DNA of 64,000 bases from Odobenus rosmarus divergens (GCF_000321225.1 NW_004451012.1:789818-853817); one strand, 5' to 3'; counted from the first letter of the stretch, positions 36,271 through 48,317 are shown. Numbers and translations are program-made. The notes: generated by a model not told the origin, from the letters alone.

Positions 36271-36879
36271 CTAAAATGATTTACTAAATGCATATAGTGT
36301 CTATAGCTATCTGTGTGTGTATATATATATTTGATATATTTATCAAATATTCATGTTTCTAGAATAGCAGATGTAGAATTTTAGCATGTGATCCCTTTAC
36401 CTAAACCTAACAGTATAATAATTTCTATTTATAGAAAGTTTATGAAAAATAACTTTTGAAGAACATCCAATGATATGTTTCCATTTTTCCTGCAAAACAA
36501 CACCGAGTTTATATGATTACTAAATCCAAAATTTGACTACCTAATTGTTTGTAATCTTGGATATCTCCCTTTCTGCAGTTGCATATATTTCCTAGGTGAT
36601 TTCAACAAGTTATGGGGATTTAAATAACACTTATATAATTATAACTCTTAAACTTACATCTGAAGCTCTTATTTTTTCCATGAACTTTGGACTTAGAAAG
36701 TTCTACCACTACCCACTTCTGCTTGAAAGTTTTATTGATTTTCCCCTGAAACCTATTCTTTCCTCAGTCTTCCCGATTTAAGTGACTAGCAAATGTATTC
36801 ATCCAGTTGCTCATGACAAAAGTCATTCTTGAACCCTTTATTTATTTCATACCCACATCTACATATGAGATAATCCTAT
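36271..36879. other. AT-rich intronic DNA, nothing recognised
   Basis: A short TA-rich run lies near 36317-36333. Otherwise unassigned. Confidence 0.4.
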
Positions 36880-37290
36880 TGGTTTTACTTTCGAAATATA
36901 TCCCATTCTGAATATGTTTCACTGCTTCCATGGAACCACTCTCATGTAAGACACTATAATTTGGGGCTCATTTCCTGCAATAACCACTTAGCTGGTCATT
37001 CCGTTCCAACTTTTATTTCCTATCATTTTTATCCCTCCTAGCAGTCAGAATTATTATTTTTAAATATTACACTCAGAATAAAATCCGAAATATTCACTGT
37101 GACCCACTCATGAGATTTAGCCCAAATCTGCCCCACTGCTCTTATCATCCCTATCTCTTCCCTTGCTCTCCAGCCACAATGGCCGTCTAGATGTGCCTTT
37201 GAGATGTTGGGTCTTTTCTCATCTCAGGATTGTGTTCATTCTTTAGTCTGTAAGCTCTTTGTGTGGATAACCATAGGACTCATTTCTTGA
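36880..37290 (+). repeat. L2-like LINE fragment
   Basis: ATTACACTCAGAATAAAATCC, TTGCTCTCCAGCCACAATGGC and AGTCTGTAAGCTCTTTGTG are collinear with the L2 3' region. Confidence 0.6.
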
Positions 37291-37303
37291 TTGCATTCAT
37301 TTC

Positions 37304-37598
37304 TTTTTTTTTACTCTTATTTTTTATTATTTTTTTATTATGTTATGTTAATCACCATACAGTACATCATTAGTTTTTGATGTAGTGTTCCATGATTCAT
37401 TGTTTACGTATAACACCCAGTGCTCCATTCACTATGTGCCCTCTTTAATACCCATCACCAGGCTAACCCATCCCCCCACCCTCCTCCCCTCCAGAACCCT
37501 CAGTTTGTTTCTCAGAGTCCATAGTCTCTCATGGTTCATCTCCCCCTCTGATTTCCCCCCTTTCATTTCTCCCTTCCTACTATCTTCTTTTTTTTTTT
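37304..37598 (-). mobile_element. Young L1 3' end running into an assembly gap
   Basis: From a T-rich tail it reads ATGTTAATCACCATACAGTA, ATTAGTTTTTGATGTAGTG, CCCCCACCCTCCTCCCCTCC and CATGGTTCATCTCCCCCTC. This is the exact complement type of the L1 tails at 50709-51003 and 54018-54240. The 5' extent is hidden by the N run. Confidence 0.9.
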
Positions 37599-38273
37599 NN
37601 NNNNNNNNNNNNNNNNNNNNNNNNNNNNNNNNNNNNNNNNNNNNNNNNNNNNNNNNNNNNNNNNNNNNNNNNNNNNNNNNNNNNNNNNNNNNNNNNNNNN
37701 NNNNNNNNNNNNNNNNNNNNNNNNNNNNNNNNNNNNNNNNNNNNNNNNNNNNNNNNNNNNNNNNNNNNNNNNNNNNNNNNNNNNNNNNNNNNNNNNNNNN
37801 NNNNNNNNNNNNNNNNNNNNNNNNNNNNNNNNNNNNNNNNNNNNNNNNNNNNNNNNNNNNNNNNNNNNNNNNNNNNNNNNNNNNNNNNNNNNNNNNNNNN
37901 NNNNNNNNNNNNNNNNNNNNNNNNNNNNNNNNNNNNNNNNNNNNNNNNNNNNNNNNNNNNNNNNNNNNNNNNNNNNNNNNNNNNNNNNNNNNNNNNNNNN
38001 NNNNNNNNNNNNNNNNNNNNNNNNNNNNNNNNNNNNNNNNNNNNNNNNNNNNNNNNNNNNNNNNNNNNNNNNNNNNNNNNNNNNNNNNNNNNNNNNNNNN
38101 NNNNNNNNNNNNNNNNNNNNNNNNNNNNNNNNNNNNNNNNNNNNNNNNNNNNNNNNNNNNNNNNNNNNNNNNNNNNNNNNNNNNNNNNNNNNNNNNNNNN
38201 NNNNNNNNNNNNNNNNNNNNNNNNNNNNNNNNNNNNNNNNNNNNNNNNNNNNNNNNNNNNNNNNNNNNNNNNN
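37599..38273. other. Assembly gap (675 N)
   Basis: A run of N separates a T-rich stretch (left) from a (GAAA)/(GGAAA) simple repeat (right). The apparent 309- and 295-aa frames across it are artefacts of translating N. Missing sequence probably includes the rest of the L1 or another repeat with a purine/pyrimidine tract. Confidence 0.99.
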
Positions 38274-38307
38274 AGAAAGAAAGAAGGAAAGAAAGAAAGA
38301 AAAAGAA
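38274..38307. repeat. (GAAA)n simple repeat at the gap edge
   Basis: AGAAAGAAAGAAGGAAAGAA and on to about 38307. Purine-only sequence, a common cause of assembly breaks. Confidence 0.9.
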
Positions 38308-39494
38308 TTCCTGAGCCATTTTGTATTACAAATTTATGTTAAGTTCCCAGGTAATACATTCCATTGGCTTTCTATATTATAATATGTTATTTTTAGTTCA
38401 ATATTTACTTTGTTTTTACTTATATACAAAATATGAGCAATCTATTCTTTTGGAGGGACGTAGTTATCAATAAAAGGTGTACATTGTTTATATATATAAG
38501 GTTAAATTTGTGTCCTCCTCATCTGTTGATCTATAAACTAATCACCTAAAATTTGAATGGATTTTCAGGGCATATTGAAGATATACTAAATTAAAATGCC
38601 AACTATGTGACATATTGGTAGTATAGACAGAGTCATCCTGCATAGGAGCTTACAATAAGATACTGGAAGTTTATGTGAGTTGCCAGCCATGGTGGGGTGA
38701 CACGTGTTTCTAATAAGAGGACAAATTTAAATCACAAGGGCAGACACTCTAAATTGCCTGCCTTATTTTGTTTAGACTACATCATGGTCATTTTTATGTA
38801 GTATGCTCCAGGAGGAATAGAAGCAAGAATTTATTTAAGGAAAGTTAACAAGCCTATCAAGCCCTATTTAGGCAAACCAGATCATCTAGAATAATTTGGT
38901 TACCTAGTTTGTCATAGAATAAAATTCAGTTGCTCAGTATACAGCCAAGATGTTAATCGTATTGTAAAATATTGCCTGGAATTTATGCCTTTAAATGATT
39001 TTTACAATCTTTTTACTTGGTGCCAGAATATAAGTACTCAAAAGCAGCTAAGCAAATAAAAATGTTTTAATCACATTTATTTTTAATGGTGCCTTTATGT
39101 AGCTTAAAATGGCTACTTCAATTTTTCAAAAAGTATCATTTATCTTGATTTTTTTTAAAAAAAATCTCATAAATTATTTGAATAGGTTTTTAAGAACACA
39201 ACCCTGGAAGAGTTTTAACATCTTTGAATTCCTTCATATGAACTCTACAAGGTCTTTGGTTGTTCAGGGTTGGATTTACCTATTAATAATTACCTACACA
39301 AAACCTAACTTAAATTTGATGTCACCATATTTAGTAGGGAATTTTGAAAAATTCACTGCCAGACCTTTTCAGAGTGAGCAAAATTGCATGTATAATTACT
39401 TGTACCCCAAACTGGCCAATTAGTGCATCAAAATAATTGCCTGGTTACACTGAAGTTAATCAATAGCAGGTGAAATTTGCATAAATCTGTTTAG
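38308..39494. other. AT-rich intronic DNA, nothing recognised
   Basis: A 104-aa frame at 39109-39423 has no recognisable features and is probably chance. Confidence 0.4.
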
Positions 39495-39562
39495 GTCTAG
39501 CTCAGTTTCTCAGTCGTTAAAGTGAAAACAAACCACTGGGATCTTGTTAAAATACAGGTTCT
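39495..39562 (+). repeat. MER5-like DNA transposon, left part
   Basis: CAAACCACTGGGATCTTGTTAAAATACAG matches the MER5A/B body. It is interrupted by the ACSM retrocopy and resumes at 40234. Confidence 0.65.
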
Positions 39563-40233
39563 AAGTGGAGTGTGGGGACTTTTACAACTCTGGAGATAGA
39601 GTAACTATGGATGAAGAGGGCTACATCTGGTTCCTGGGGAGGAATGTTGACATCATCAATGCCTCTGGGTACCGCATCGGGCCTGCAGAGGTGGAGAATG
39701 CCCTGGCCGAACACCCGGCTGTGGCTGAATCAGCTGTGGTAAACAGCCTGGACCCGATTCAAAGGGAGGTGGTGAAGGCATTTATTGTCCTGACCCCGGA
39801 ATTCCCTCCCATGACCGTGACCAGCTCACCAAGGAGCTGCAGCAGCATGTGAAGTCAGTGACAGCCCCGTATAAGTACCCCAGGAAGTTGGAATTTGTCT
39901 CAGAGCTGCCCAAAACCGTCACTGGCAAGATTAAAAGAAGTGACCTTCGGAAAAAGGAGTTTGGCCAGATGTAATCAGCAAAACCCTCAGAAACCACTGT
40001 GTCTTCTTCGCCAAATCCCTGTCTGCCCCAGTTTCGTCACTATGGGGAGGGTGAGGAAAGGAGTGTTGGACATTGATTTTAAGAGCATCAGGAGTGCCCA
40101 CATTCCAGTATTTTTGTTCTTTTAAATTACTATCAGTTACTCTCCTGCTTCCAAGTCCCCAAGTGAGCGCTCAGTATGTGGCTGGGATAATAAACTGACA
40201 TCAGCATCCAAATAAATAAATAAATAAATAAAT
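39563..40233 (+). pseudogene. ACSM-family processed retrocopy, 5' truncated
   Basis: ACSM enzymes are mitochondrial medium-chain acyl-CoA synthetases of the adenylate-forming superfamily. The copy starts inside the C-terminal part: [20 protein letters not shown] (the usual TGD motif is SGD), [20 protein letters not shown] and [13 protein letters not shown] frameshift near 39802-39807 moves the frame to [38 protein letters not shown] and TGKIKR, and it ends KKEFGQM with TAA at 39972-39974. The GKIKR lysine region of the family is retained. A 3' UTR with AATAAA at 40189-40194 and an (AAAT)n tail follow. No introns are present. A perfect 14-bp duplication AAAATACAGGTTCT flanks it (39549-39562, 40234-40247). 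The parent is probably ACSM1-like, judged from the C-terminus by memory. It is non-functional: the N-terminal ATP-binding part is absent. Confidence 0.9.
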
Positions 40234-40370
40234 AAAATACAGGTTCTGATTAAGGTGTGTGGTGGGCCCTGGGTATCTATGCTTCTAAGAATCTCTCAGG
40301 TGATGCCAGGCACTGTGCATTGTCTGGACACTGCCTAGTGGATCCAGTTTCACCTAGTCTGGGTTTCTGA
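40234..40370 (+). repeat. MER5-like DNA transposon, right part
   Basis: It continues the element after the retrocopy: GGTTCTGATTAAGGTGTGTGG, GGGCCCTGGGTATCTATGC and TCTCTCAGGTGATGCCAGGC, in the order of the MER5A/B consensus. Confidence 0.65.
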
Positions 40371-41556
40371 TTAAAAACTGACAAATATCTAGGTCTTAAG
40401 TACAAAATCTACATAGTCAGATATTTTCCAAAAAATCAATGGTGTAATATCTTCTGAAAGATGGGTTAATTCGTTATTGCCTCTTGCCAACTATTTTAAT
40501 TTAGATAGAGTTATGCCTAACATTCTAGACCTCAGTGCTTCATTTTTCCACCCTAGGAGGAAACATACCCTTTTTCTTCAAATTGAAAAAGAAATGAATG
40601 TGCACACTTTCAGGACTTTCCTCTTTATATTTTAGTATTTAGAGCTATTTCTATGGTATAGCAGAAAATGCAAACGGCATTACAATGTAAATTCATAAGT
40701 AGGTTGGTGTTTTATTTGGCTGAGATGAAAATAAGGAGCGTCCAGGGAATATAGCTATTGGAAAGTTGAATTTTTCATGGGGCCTGATGCATAAAAGCAC
40801 TAAGTACCTTTCAAAATATGCTAATTGAATTGAACCTACAAAATGTTTCAGGAATAAAAAAACACTGCATATGATTCCCTTTGGATGCCATTTCACAATC
40901 TTATCACAGAAATATACTAAAAAATGTGAATTCATTTTCATAATAAGTCTGTATTAAGGTAATTATAGGAAAGCAATGAAAACGAGCAATACAAGCATTG
41001 CCTTAAGGTCTTATTTCTACAGACAATACATGTATAGAAAAAGTTATGAATATAGATATGATGCTGGTTTGCCAGTCTTTCCTTGATAGTTGGAGAATAC
41101 ATTTTTTGATGTGTTTATGTTTTTCTGAAATTTTGAATCAATAATTACAAAGCTGTCGTTCTCTCATTACAAGAACCTCCTATTAATGAACCAAAGACCC
41201 ACTAATGCTTTGTTGACCTAGAGTTAAGAGTGGATACTTGAAATGATATCCACAAAGGCACCTTTTGCTATTTAAATGCAATTACTTGGTGGTTGCTATA
41301 GTGATTGCTAGAAGAGTATGCACGTTTGCCCTGTAACCGCCTATGGGTCAAATAAACGTCACAGATGTTCTTGATTTTCATTTCTAAAATTGTTGAAGCA
41401 ACCTTTTCACTAATAAGTCTCAGATACAAACAATATGCTGCAAGCCTGTGGAGTGTTAAGGATGATCTCCTATGCTTGTAGTGGCTAATAATCACTGCAT
41501 TGTGTTTCATACTTTAAGTATAAATAAGAGGTATGATACTGTTAGTATAAAAATAA
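40371..41556. other. AT-rich intronic DNA, nothing recognised
   Basis: No gene or repeat identified. Confidence 0.4.
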
Positions 41557-41798
41557 TTTTTAAAGTCCTTTATTTATTTATTTATTTATTCATTCATTCA
41601 TTCATTCATTCATTCATTCATTTGAGAGAGAGTGTGCGTGCACACAAGCACCACGTAAGGGGGCAAGGAGCAGAGGGAAAGGGAGAAGCAGACTCCCCTG
41701 TTGAGCAGGGACCTCACCCGGGGCTCAATCCCAGGACTCTGGGGTCATGACCTGAGCCAAAGCCAAATGCTTAACCAACTGAGCCACCCAGGCACCCC
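41557..41798 (-). mobile_element. CAN-SINE with an expanded (ATTT)/(CATT) tail
   Basis: Minus-orientation SINE ending CTGAGCCACCCAGGCACCCC. Its A-rich tail has become a microsatellite at 41570-41621: ATTT units, then about eight TTCA units. The body carries GTGCGTGCACACAAGCACC and is relatively diverged. Confidence 0.92.
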
Positions 41799-42180
41799 TA
41801 ACAATAAGTTTGATGTAAGGTATCAATGAGCAATTGATCAAATGAAAACTAAAATCATCTATTATGTAAATAATAAAATGTAGCTGGCCAAATTTGTTAA
41901 TGCTTTACATTTCCAGATTATTTTTTTGGATTCATTTGATATCCATGTAGTTAGGAGAATAAACAAAGTAATCAGATATGAAGCAACAGCTTCTAAATCC
42001 CCTCGAATCAGACTCCTCCTACCCTGCACCTCTGCAGTAATTGGTTGGATATTTAATATTTCAAAAAAATACATTTGATTTTATAATCACCTAAAATTAG
42101 ATAAAATCTAATAAACTTATGAAGAAGCTATCGCATATATATGATTTTTTTTAATTACATGCTGTTGGTCCACATTCAAA
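41799..42180. other. Intronic DNA, nothing recognised
   Basis: No gene or repeat identified. Confidence 0.35.
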
Positions 42181-42190
42181 ATATGTTTTA

Positions 42191-42392
42191 GGGGTGCCTG
42201 GGTAGCTCAGTTGGTTAAACGTCTGCCTTAAGCTCAGGTCATGAACCCAGGGTCCTGGGATGGAGGCCCGCCTCCGGCGCCCTGCTCAGCGGGGAGCCTG
42301 CTTCTCCCTCTCCATTTGCTGTTTCCCCAGTTTGTGGTCTCTGGCTCTCTCTTGCTTTCTGTCAAATAAATAAATAAAATCTTTAAAAATAT
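42191..42392 (+). mobile_element. CAN-SINE, full length
   Basis: GGGGTGCCTGGGTAGCTCAG to GTCAAATAAATAAATAAAATC. ATATGTTTTA duplications lie at 42181-42190 and 42393-42402. The pyrimidine stretch is altered (CCATTTGCTGTTTCCCCAG). Confidence 0.94.
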
Positions 42393-42402
42393 ATATGTTT
42401 TA

Positions 42403-44039
42403 AATTGCCTACAAATAGAAAAAGAAAAGGTAGCTACCATGGAAAGAGTTTTCTGCTGAGCACTTGAGGAATGTCTAAGTTTCTGGCCTTGCCAATATAG
42501 GCAATTATTAATAGAAATAAGGGTGTTATTAAAAGTAGGATTTAGCATGCCATTTAACATGAGGAGTATATATTTTATATTTCATGTTTGTAACTAAATT
42601 TGAAATCATGTCAAAGAGCTACATTTTGAGAAGTTTTACTTTCTATGATTTTAACCATGAAACCAGAAGAAAAGGAAATACAAATTAATCAGTGGGCAGG
42701 GGAAGTATACCTAGGAATATAAAAATGTGTGTCAGTGATGTAGAAGGAGTCTGCCATATTTGTCACATTGTGCATTAGCTTGCCTTTCTTTAACCACATC
42801 ACACTTAAACTCCACCATGGGGAGGGCGATAGAGGGGCTGCTTATTATTAAAATTGTGACAGAAAATGAAAGGTGACACTTTTGAAAAATCAACTAATAA
42901 ATTGAAAAACATAACATAGATTTATCTCTTCTGTAACATTAGTTACGCTATCTTAAAAATAATAAGAGCAGTACCATTGGCGCCTTCCACCGACATGTCA
43001 GTAATGCTTCTTCCGCTGAGATTCTTCAGCTCGTGGTATGAGAAGGCAGAGTGGAGGTCAGGTTTTATAAATGAGTGCATGAGTGCTGTGTGTGAGTCTG
43101 TGTGGGGGGAATATGATTATGCATATGCTCAGTGAATAATAGTAAGCTGATCTTTCTGCCTTGGGAGTATAGTCGTAGCAGATGAGTGTTCCATACTTTG
43201 TCAAAAGACATTAAGACCTTCTTTTGACAAAGTAAGCGGGTAAGGCTTCTGACAGCCTCTGAAATCAAACATGTAATGGCTTGTGGTGTGATGATCATAA
43301 ATTAAGAAGGCTAGTCCCCCTAGGCTATGTTCCCCAGGGCCTTTATTACCTGAACCCCAGCTGAGACTGTCTGGAGACTGGCAGCAGGGAGAAGTGAGCT
43401 GTTCAAATATTTCTCCTGTCAGTCTGACTTAGCAGCTCTCCTGGAAGTGGCTACATCTCTTCCATGGCTCTAAATCCCATGGAAAATGTCCACCATACCT
43501 CCAGCTTCCATCCAGGGTCTGGGCTACTTCAGGTGATACCATTATTTCCCTTTCCCTCTCCAGTGTAGGAGTGGTGGGTGGTTTCCTGCAGTTACTAATA
43601 TCTCGGCTCCCTTGCCCTCCTCTGGTTTGTCCTCAGTTCCTTTTTTACCTTCTTAACCAAATCTCTGAACTGAGTTCCCTTTTTGCAACCATTTGTTTTC
43701 CTGGTTATACTGTGACTGAAATAGTGAAAATTCAGCCAGGTATCATATTTGTTCCAAATTGCATAGACTCTACAGATTAAAAAGAAAAACTCAGGTTAAG
43801 TGGAAAGCTGTAGTTTTGTCTCGGTGTCTCAAATGATCGTACCCTGCAAGTGTTACATTAACAGGTGAATGATCCAAAACAATTCAACATATTACCTGAT
43901 GGGAGTTACCAGTATTTCGAACACAGTGTTAGAGGTAATTGCTAAGAGATATGCATTGTACGTGTAACATATTCATGAAAAAGAAATTAAGAAATCCAAA
44001 ACTCCATATGTGAACACATGCTTATTAAGGGCAGAGTTA
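42403..44039. other. Intronic DNA, nothing firmly recognised
   Basis: 42975-43060 has unusual CpG content for the area (CATTGGCGCCTTCCACCGAC, CTTCCGCTGAG, CAGCTCGTGG). No gene seen. Confidence 0.35.
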
Positions 44040-44300
44040 TAGTGTTTATGAACATGGAGTATGAAGCTTGAGTCCTAAACCAGCAACTTTTTCTTTGTGT
44101 TACTTCGGGTCACTTACCCTCTTTAGACTTTGATTTCCCCATGAAGGGAAGAGGGATAAACCTCACAAGTTCCTGTGATATGACTGCTGTTATTCCCATT
44201 TTACCGAAGAGGAAACTGATTAATTATTTTATTCTCTGAACCTCAAAGTACAATAACTAGTGTGTAGAAGAGCTGGATTTTAAATCTCCAAGTCCTTGCA
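44040..44300 (+). repeat. MIR-like remnants
   Basis: 44080-44160 has GTTACTTCGGGTCACTTACCC and TTTGATTTCCCCATGAAG. 44170-44295 has TATTCCCATTTTACCGAAGAG and GAAACTGATTAATTATTTTA. Both resemble MIR, and two copies or one rearranged copy are possible. Confidence 0.5.
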
Positions 44301-46150
44301 TTTATAAATGTTTATTTGCAAATAGTGTCTCATACAGTTGTTCAAATCATGTTCTGTTAGCTAGATTTTATTAACCCTATTAATTTTCCTGGCAAATATT
44401 TGTCACAGATCCATTGAGCCATTCTAAGAGGTAACAAAGATTCAAATAAATTAAGAATCCAGAATTATGATCCTGCAAATGTCATCTGAATTTTAGATTT
44501 TGAAAAAAAAATTTGCAGATCCAAATAAATTTCCAATGAGATTTTTTCCCTATAAAGCAAAAACATCATAAATTCAGGAAAAAGTTAGTTTCTTTAAGTG
44601 ACTGTAATTTAGATAAATCTTTCTAAAAGAAATAAGTAATGAGATGTTTGGCCTGTATTTTAAGAGTGAGTCATTAAAAGCCTGTTTTTTCCATAATTAA
44701 TTATAGAAATTATTTTTATGATTCTTTTCTCATCTGAATATAGGTCAAGATTTAGATAATGCTTAATAGTCAAAGAAATTGAAACTTAAAAGGCTCTGGA
44801 TATTGTAGTAACATAATTCTCTTTTGAAACTTAAAGCTATAAATTCATGGCAATTAAAAAACCAACAAATTATCTGTTCTTTGCTGTGATGTGGCAGGTG
44901 GTGGACTTTAAAGAACAAGGACTAGTGAAAGCCAAATTCTACCCAACCATGGAAATTATATGACCCAATTAAAGAGCTATCACAGCATCTTTTTGAACTA
45001 AGACATCAAATTCTTCGGACAGAAAGGTCCTTATACCTAAAGCAGTTATTTGCTGTGGTATATGATTGTAAATATATAGATTTCTTGGTAAGAAGATGAA
45101 AATAAGGAATGAAACAGAAATCTTGCTTTGAAACCTTTTCAATATATGATGGTGAAATCTCTCTTAAGGAAATTGCTTTGTGGCCACTATTATTCTGTGT
45201 TTCCTTAGAAGTGTAGGTACTGTCTCTCCTTTCATGAAGCGTATTCTTCCATCCTGTTCATTAAATGTCTGAGGTTCTTAAAAAGTGCTCAATTATTTTT
45301 CTGTACTCTAACATACATATTCTTTTATAATTGTGCTTCTTTTATTCATCTTAAATGTGAAATTGGGCACTGCTTGAATCTCAGTTTTGGAATGGCAAAG
45401 GGAACAAGGCTCAGAAAGCTATTCTGACAATACTTGTACCCAAAATCAAGGAGTATTCAGCAGGAAAACTTAGATATCCAAAATCCTCATTAAAGTATAT
45501 GTCTCCTCAATCCAAATGCTTTATATTCAGGTAAATGCTAGAGTTTATGTCTTAGCTAATAATACAAGATGATTGAGAGATTTTTCTCCCTAAGGGAAGA
45601 AGTATCTTATAAATATTGGTAATACCAGGACTTCTAAGTGGATAGAAAAATAAATTGTTAAGCATAAAAAACACAGTTCTGGGGTATATTTTGGTGGATG
45701 ATGTTTACATAGATTACTTTAAGACTGAGTCATAAAGGTCACGGTGACAGAAATATTAATTTGATCATATAAATGAGAAAAAGTATTTGAGTGAGACAGC
45801 TATTTTTCTTTCTTGTTGGAAAACTGAACATGTTGATTTGTTCATCAAAATTCAGAGGTGGACTGTTTCATTATTTTTGACAACTAATATTCAAAGCTTT
45901 CTGTTTTCTATTTATCTTTGCCTTTTAACAAACTAGGAGTACTGCTTCAAAAAGAATATCTTTCATACAGGTAAAAATGTGATGACACTCTTTAAAATGG
46001 TGTGTGACTGAATAAATATAAATGAAGGACCATATTTCTAAATGCAATGATCTTTCTCTATAAGAGAAGTTCACCATTTAGCAATTTGCTTCTGACTGTA
46101 TAAAACTAAAGTAGGATAGTTCTCCAGGTAATATATAAAACTCATGTAAA
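44301..46150. other. AT-rich intronic DNA, nothing recognised
   Basis: No gene or nameable repeat over about 1.85 kb. Confidence 0.4.
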
Positions 46151-46325
46151 ACCTTACAATTACAAAACACCTCTGTGTATATTGTTGTCTTCCATTCTCA
46201 CAAATCCACATGAAGTAGAAAATGCAGGAAATTTTAATCTCCATCTACAAATGTAGGAATTATGACTCAGGAGGATGGAATAAGCCACGTGGTGGTAAAT
46301 AGCAGACATAAGAAAATTACCTGAT
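46150..46325. repeat. MIR-like remnant
   Basis: TTCCATTCTCACAAATCCAC, ATTTTAATCTCCATCTAC and GAATTATGACTCAGGAGG resemble the MIR core. Confidence 0.45.
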
Positions 46326-48014
46326 TATTCTGAAATATCAGGGAGGTGAGAAGATGAATGAAAGAGTTGGAAGTATAAAAACCAAATATAGAAGAGAAAG
46401 AAAAATATAGAGTGGTAAAATGAGAAGAAAGAATGGAAAATGCAATATGTCTAAGGCTTCTAGAGGGATGTAGTGGAGAGGGAGGAATCCCTAATTTTCA
46501 AAGCAGAGATATGGGTACAGTTTGGAGAGGTGGATGAACACTCTTTCCTCCAAACAAATAAATAAGGAGACAAAGGAAAGTTTAGAAATTCTCAAGAATT
46601 ATCTTTTTGATTGGATAAACATACACTTTTTTAATGCTGCTGGGGACGTTTTATAGGAATAATAAAAATAAGTATTTGAAATTTCTTCTGAAGAATGAAG
46701 TATTTCTAAATACTAAATAGAGCTGCCCTTGAACACAGGTGCCATGAATATTATAAAGGTGACTTAATAAGATAAGAGGCCTGACCTGACCTCCAACGGC
46801 TAGGCCCATCGTCAGTGGTGTAGAGACCATAACTTTAGTCAGGCCAGAATCTGTCAGACTTTTCAAAGCTTAGTCAATGAGCAAGAATAATTGTGCTTTG
46901 GGCATTTTGGGGTTGCAAGAAATCAAGATTAATTCAGGCTTATTTGAGTTAATGGGTATATTGAAAAGACATATAGGAAAGTAAGGAGAAATAAGAAGCT
47001 CATTAACCAAGGCCTAACGCTTTAGTTTCAGGGTCAATGCAGCTCTGGGAATCATTTTCTTAGCAGCAGACATCTTTTTGGTTCTCTGCTTCCCTGCCCA
47101 TTCTCTTCGTATCACATTCATCCATCCTGAGCCAAAGGATGTTATTGGCAGAGCTCATTGCCTTGTGGTACAGAATGGTCATGTCAGGCCACTTCAATGA
47201 GGTATTAGAAAAACTTGTAGATGGTCTCTTGTATCAGCTTCTATTCTCTTTATATTATAAGTTTCAGTTCAAAAACAGAACAGATTATAAGTAATAACCT
47301 TATATTGCTTCCCTGAACGTGTGGCTTTTAGCATGTTTTCCTCCAGAGAAAACGTGGGGAGTGTCAGTCCAGGTGAGACCCACGGCTTCTCCTGCTCTGT
47401 TTTGGTGAACTGCTTGAGGAGAGTCAAGCAAAAGGACATAAGGTAGTAGCTAGAACTTGGGACTGAGACTGCAGTAGGAACTCCCCCCACAGAATTTAAA
47501 GTTGCTCCATCAGCTGCAGCCAGCTGACAGCAGCTTTTTTTCTGGAAAATATTTTGCTTGATGTTTTCTAAAACTCTGGAAAATCATTCAACTTGTCAGT
47601 GAAGCTGAAAAGACAGGCTCTTTGATATGTAGCAGCAGGTTAGAAACTCTTCCACCTGTCTCAGCTGTCAAGGTGGGAGGAAACTTTTCAACGTGCATCA
47701 TCACAGAAGACATTTCAGGACATGATTATCTTTAGAAGTTTAAGAGTAAGATGCTTCCAAGGCCAAAGGCATTGTTAGAATCTGAAATCGCTGGTGAATT
47801 GAAGGGCATCAGAAGCAAAGGGCACTCTTGCTCACTCATCCTACCAGATTGAATGAGGATATACACATCAGTTGCAAAGGCAGCGTTGTTGAGAGTAAGG
47901 ACTTTCAATAGGTTTTATTTCACACGTCAATCTGAATCAAATGGCAGTGGCTTCTTAGAGGTATTCTTGAAGAAAAGTAGCTATGCTCTCACTATTGCAA
48001 GGGTCATGTATGGA
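46326..48014. other. Intronic DNA, unassigned; E-box-rich segment
   Basis: No gene. 47511-47667 holds three CAGCTG and one CACCTG motifs. Otherwise nothing recognised. Confidence 0.35.
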
Positions 48015-48075
48015 CAAGGAGCATCAGCGTCGTCTGGGCTTCACCCAAGACTTATCTAATGAGAATCTGTATTTT
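48015..48075 (-). repeat. MER5-like DNA transposon, first part
   Basis: GACAAGGAGCATCAGCGTCG, TCTGGGCTTCACCC and AATGAGAATCTGTATTTT match the MER5 consensus. It is interrupted by the next element and resumes at 48318. Confidence 0.55.
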
Positions 48076-48317
48076 CAGTTGTGGTAAAATATGCATCACA
48101 GTGAAATTTACCATCTAGACTAGTTTTGAATGTTCTGTTCATAGTGTTAAGTACATTACAATATTGTGCAACCAATCTCCATAATTCTTACATATTGAGA
48201 AACTGAAACTCTATGCTTATTATACAACAACTGCAATTTGGATGAACCTTGGACATTATGTATGCTAAATGAAATAAACCAGTTGCAAAGAGACAAGTAC
48301 TGTATAATTCCACTTTT
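48076..48317. mobile_element. Old L1-like insertion inside MER5
   Basis: It holds a TTGTGGTAAAATATGCATCAC block and a GGATGAACCTTGGACATTAT block, both familiar from old L1 3' regions. It is bounded by ATGAGAATCTGTATTTT (48059-48075) and ATGAGAACCCGTATTTT (48318-48334), 15 of 17 identical, interpreted as its target duplication. Confidence 0.55.

Noticed and set aside
37385..38319. Reading frames of 309 aa (+) and 295 aa (-)
   Set aside because: Most of each is translated N from the assembly gap. The real ends are L1 3' UTR and a GAAA microsatellite.
41570..41621. Regularly spaced short repeats as a CRISPR-like array
   Set aside because: They are a simple microsatellite without unique spacers, in a mammalian genome.
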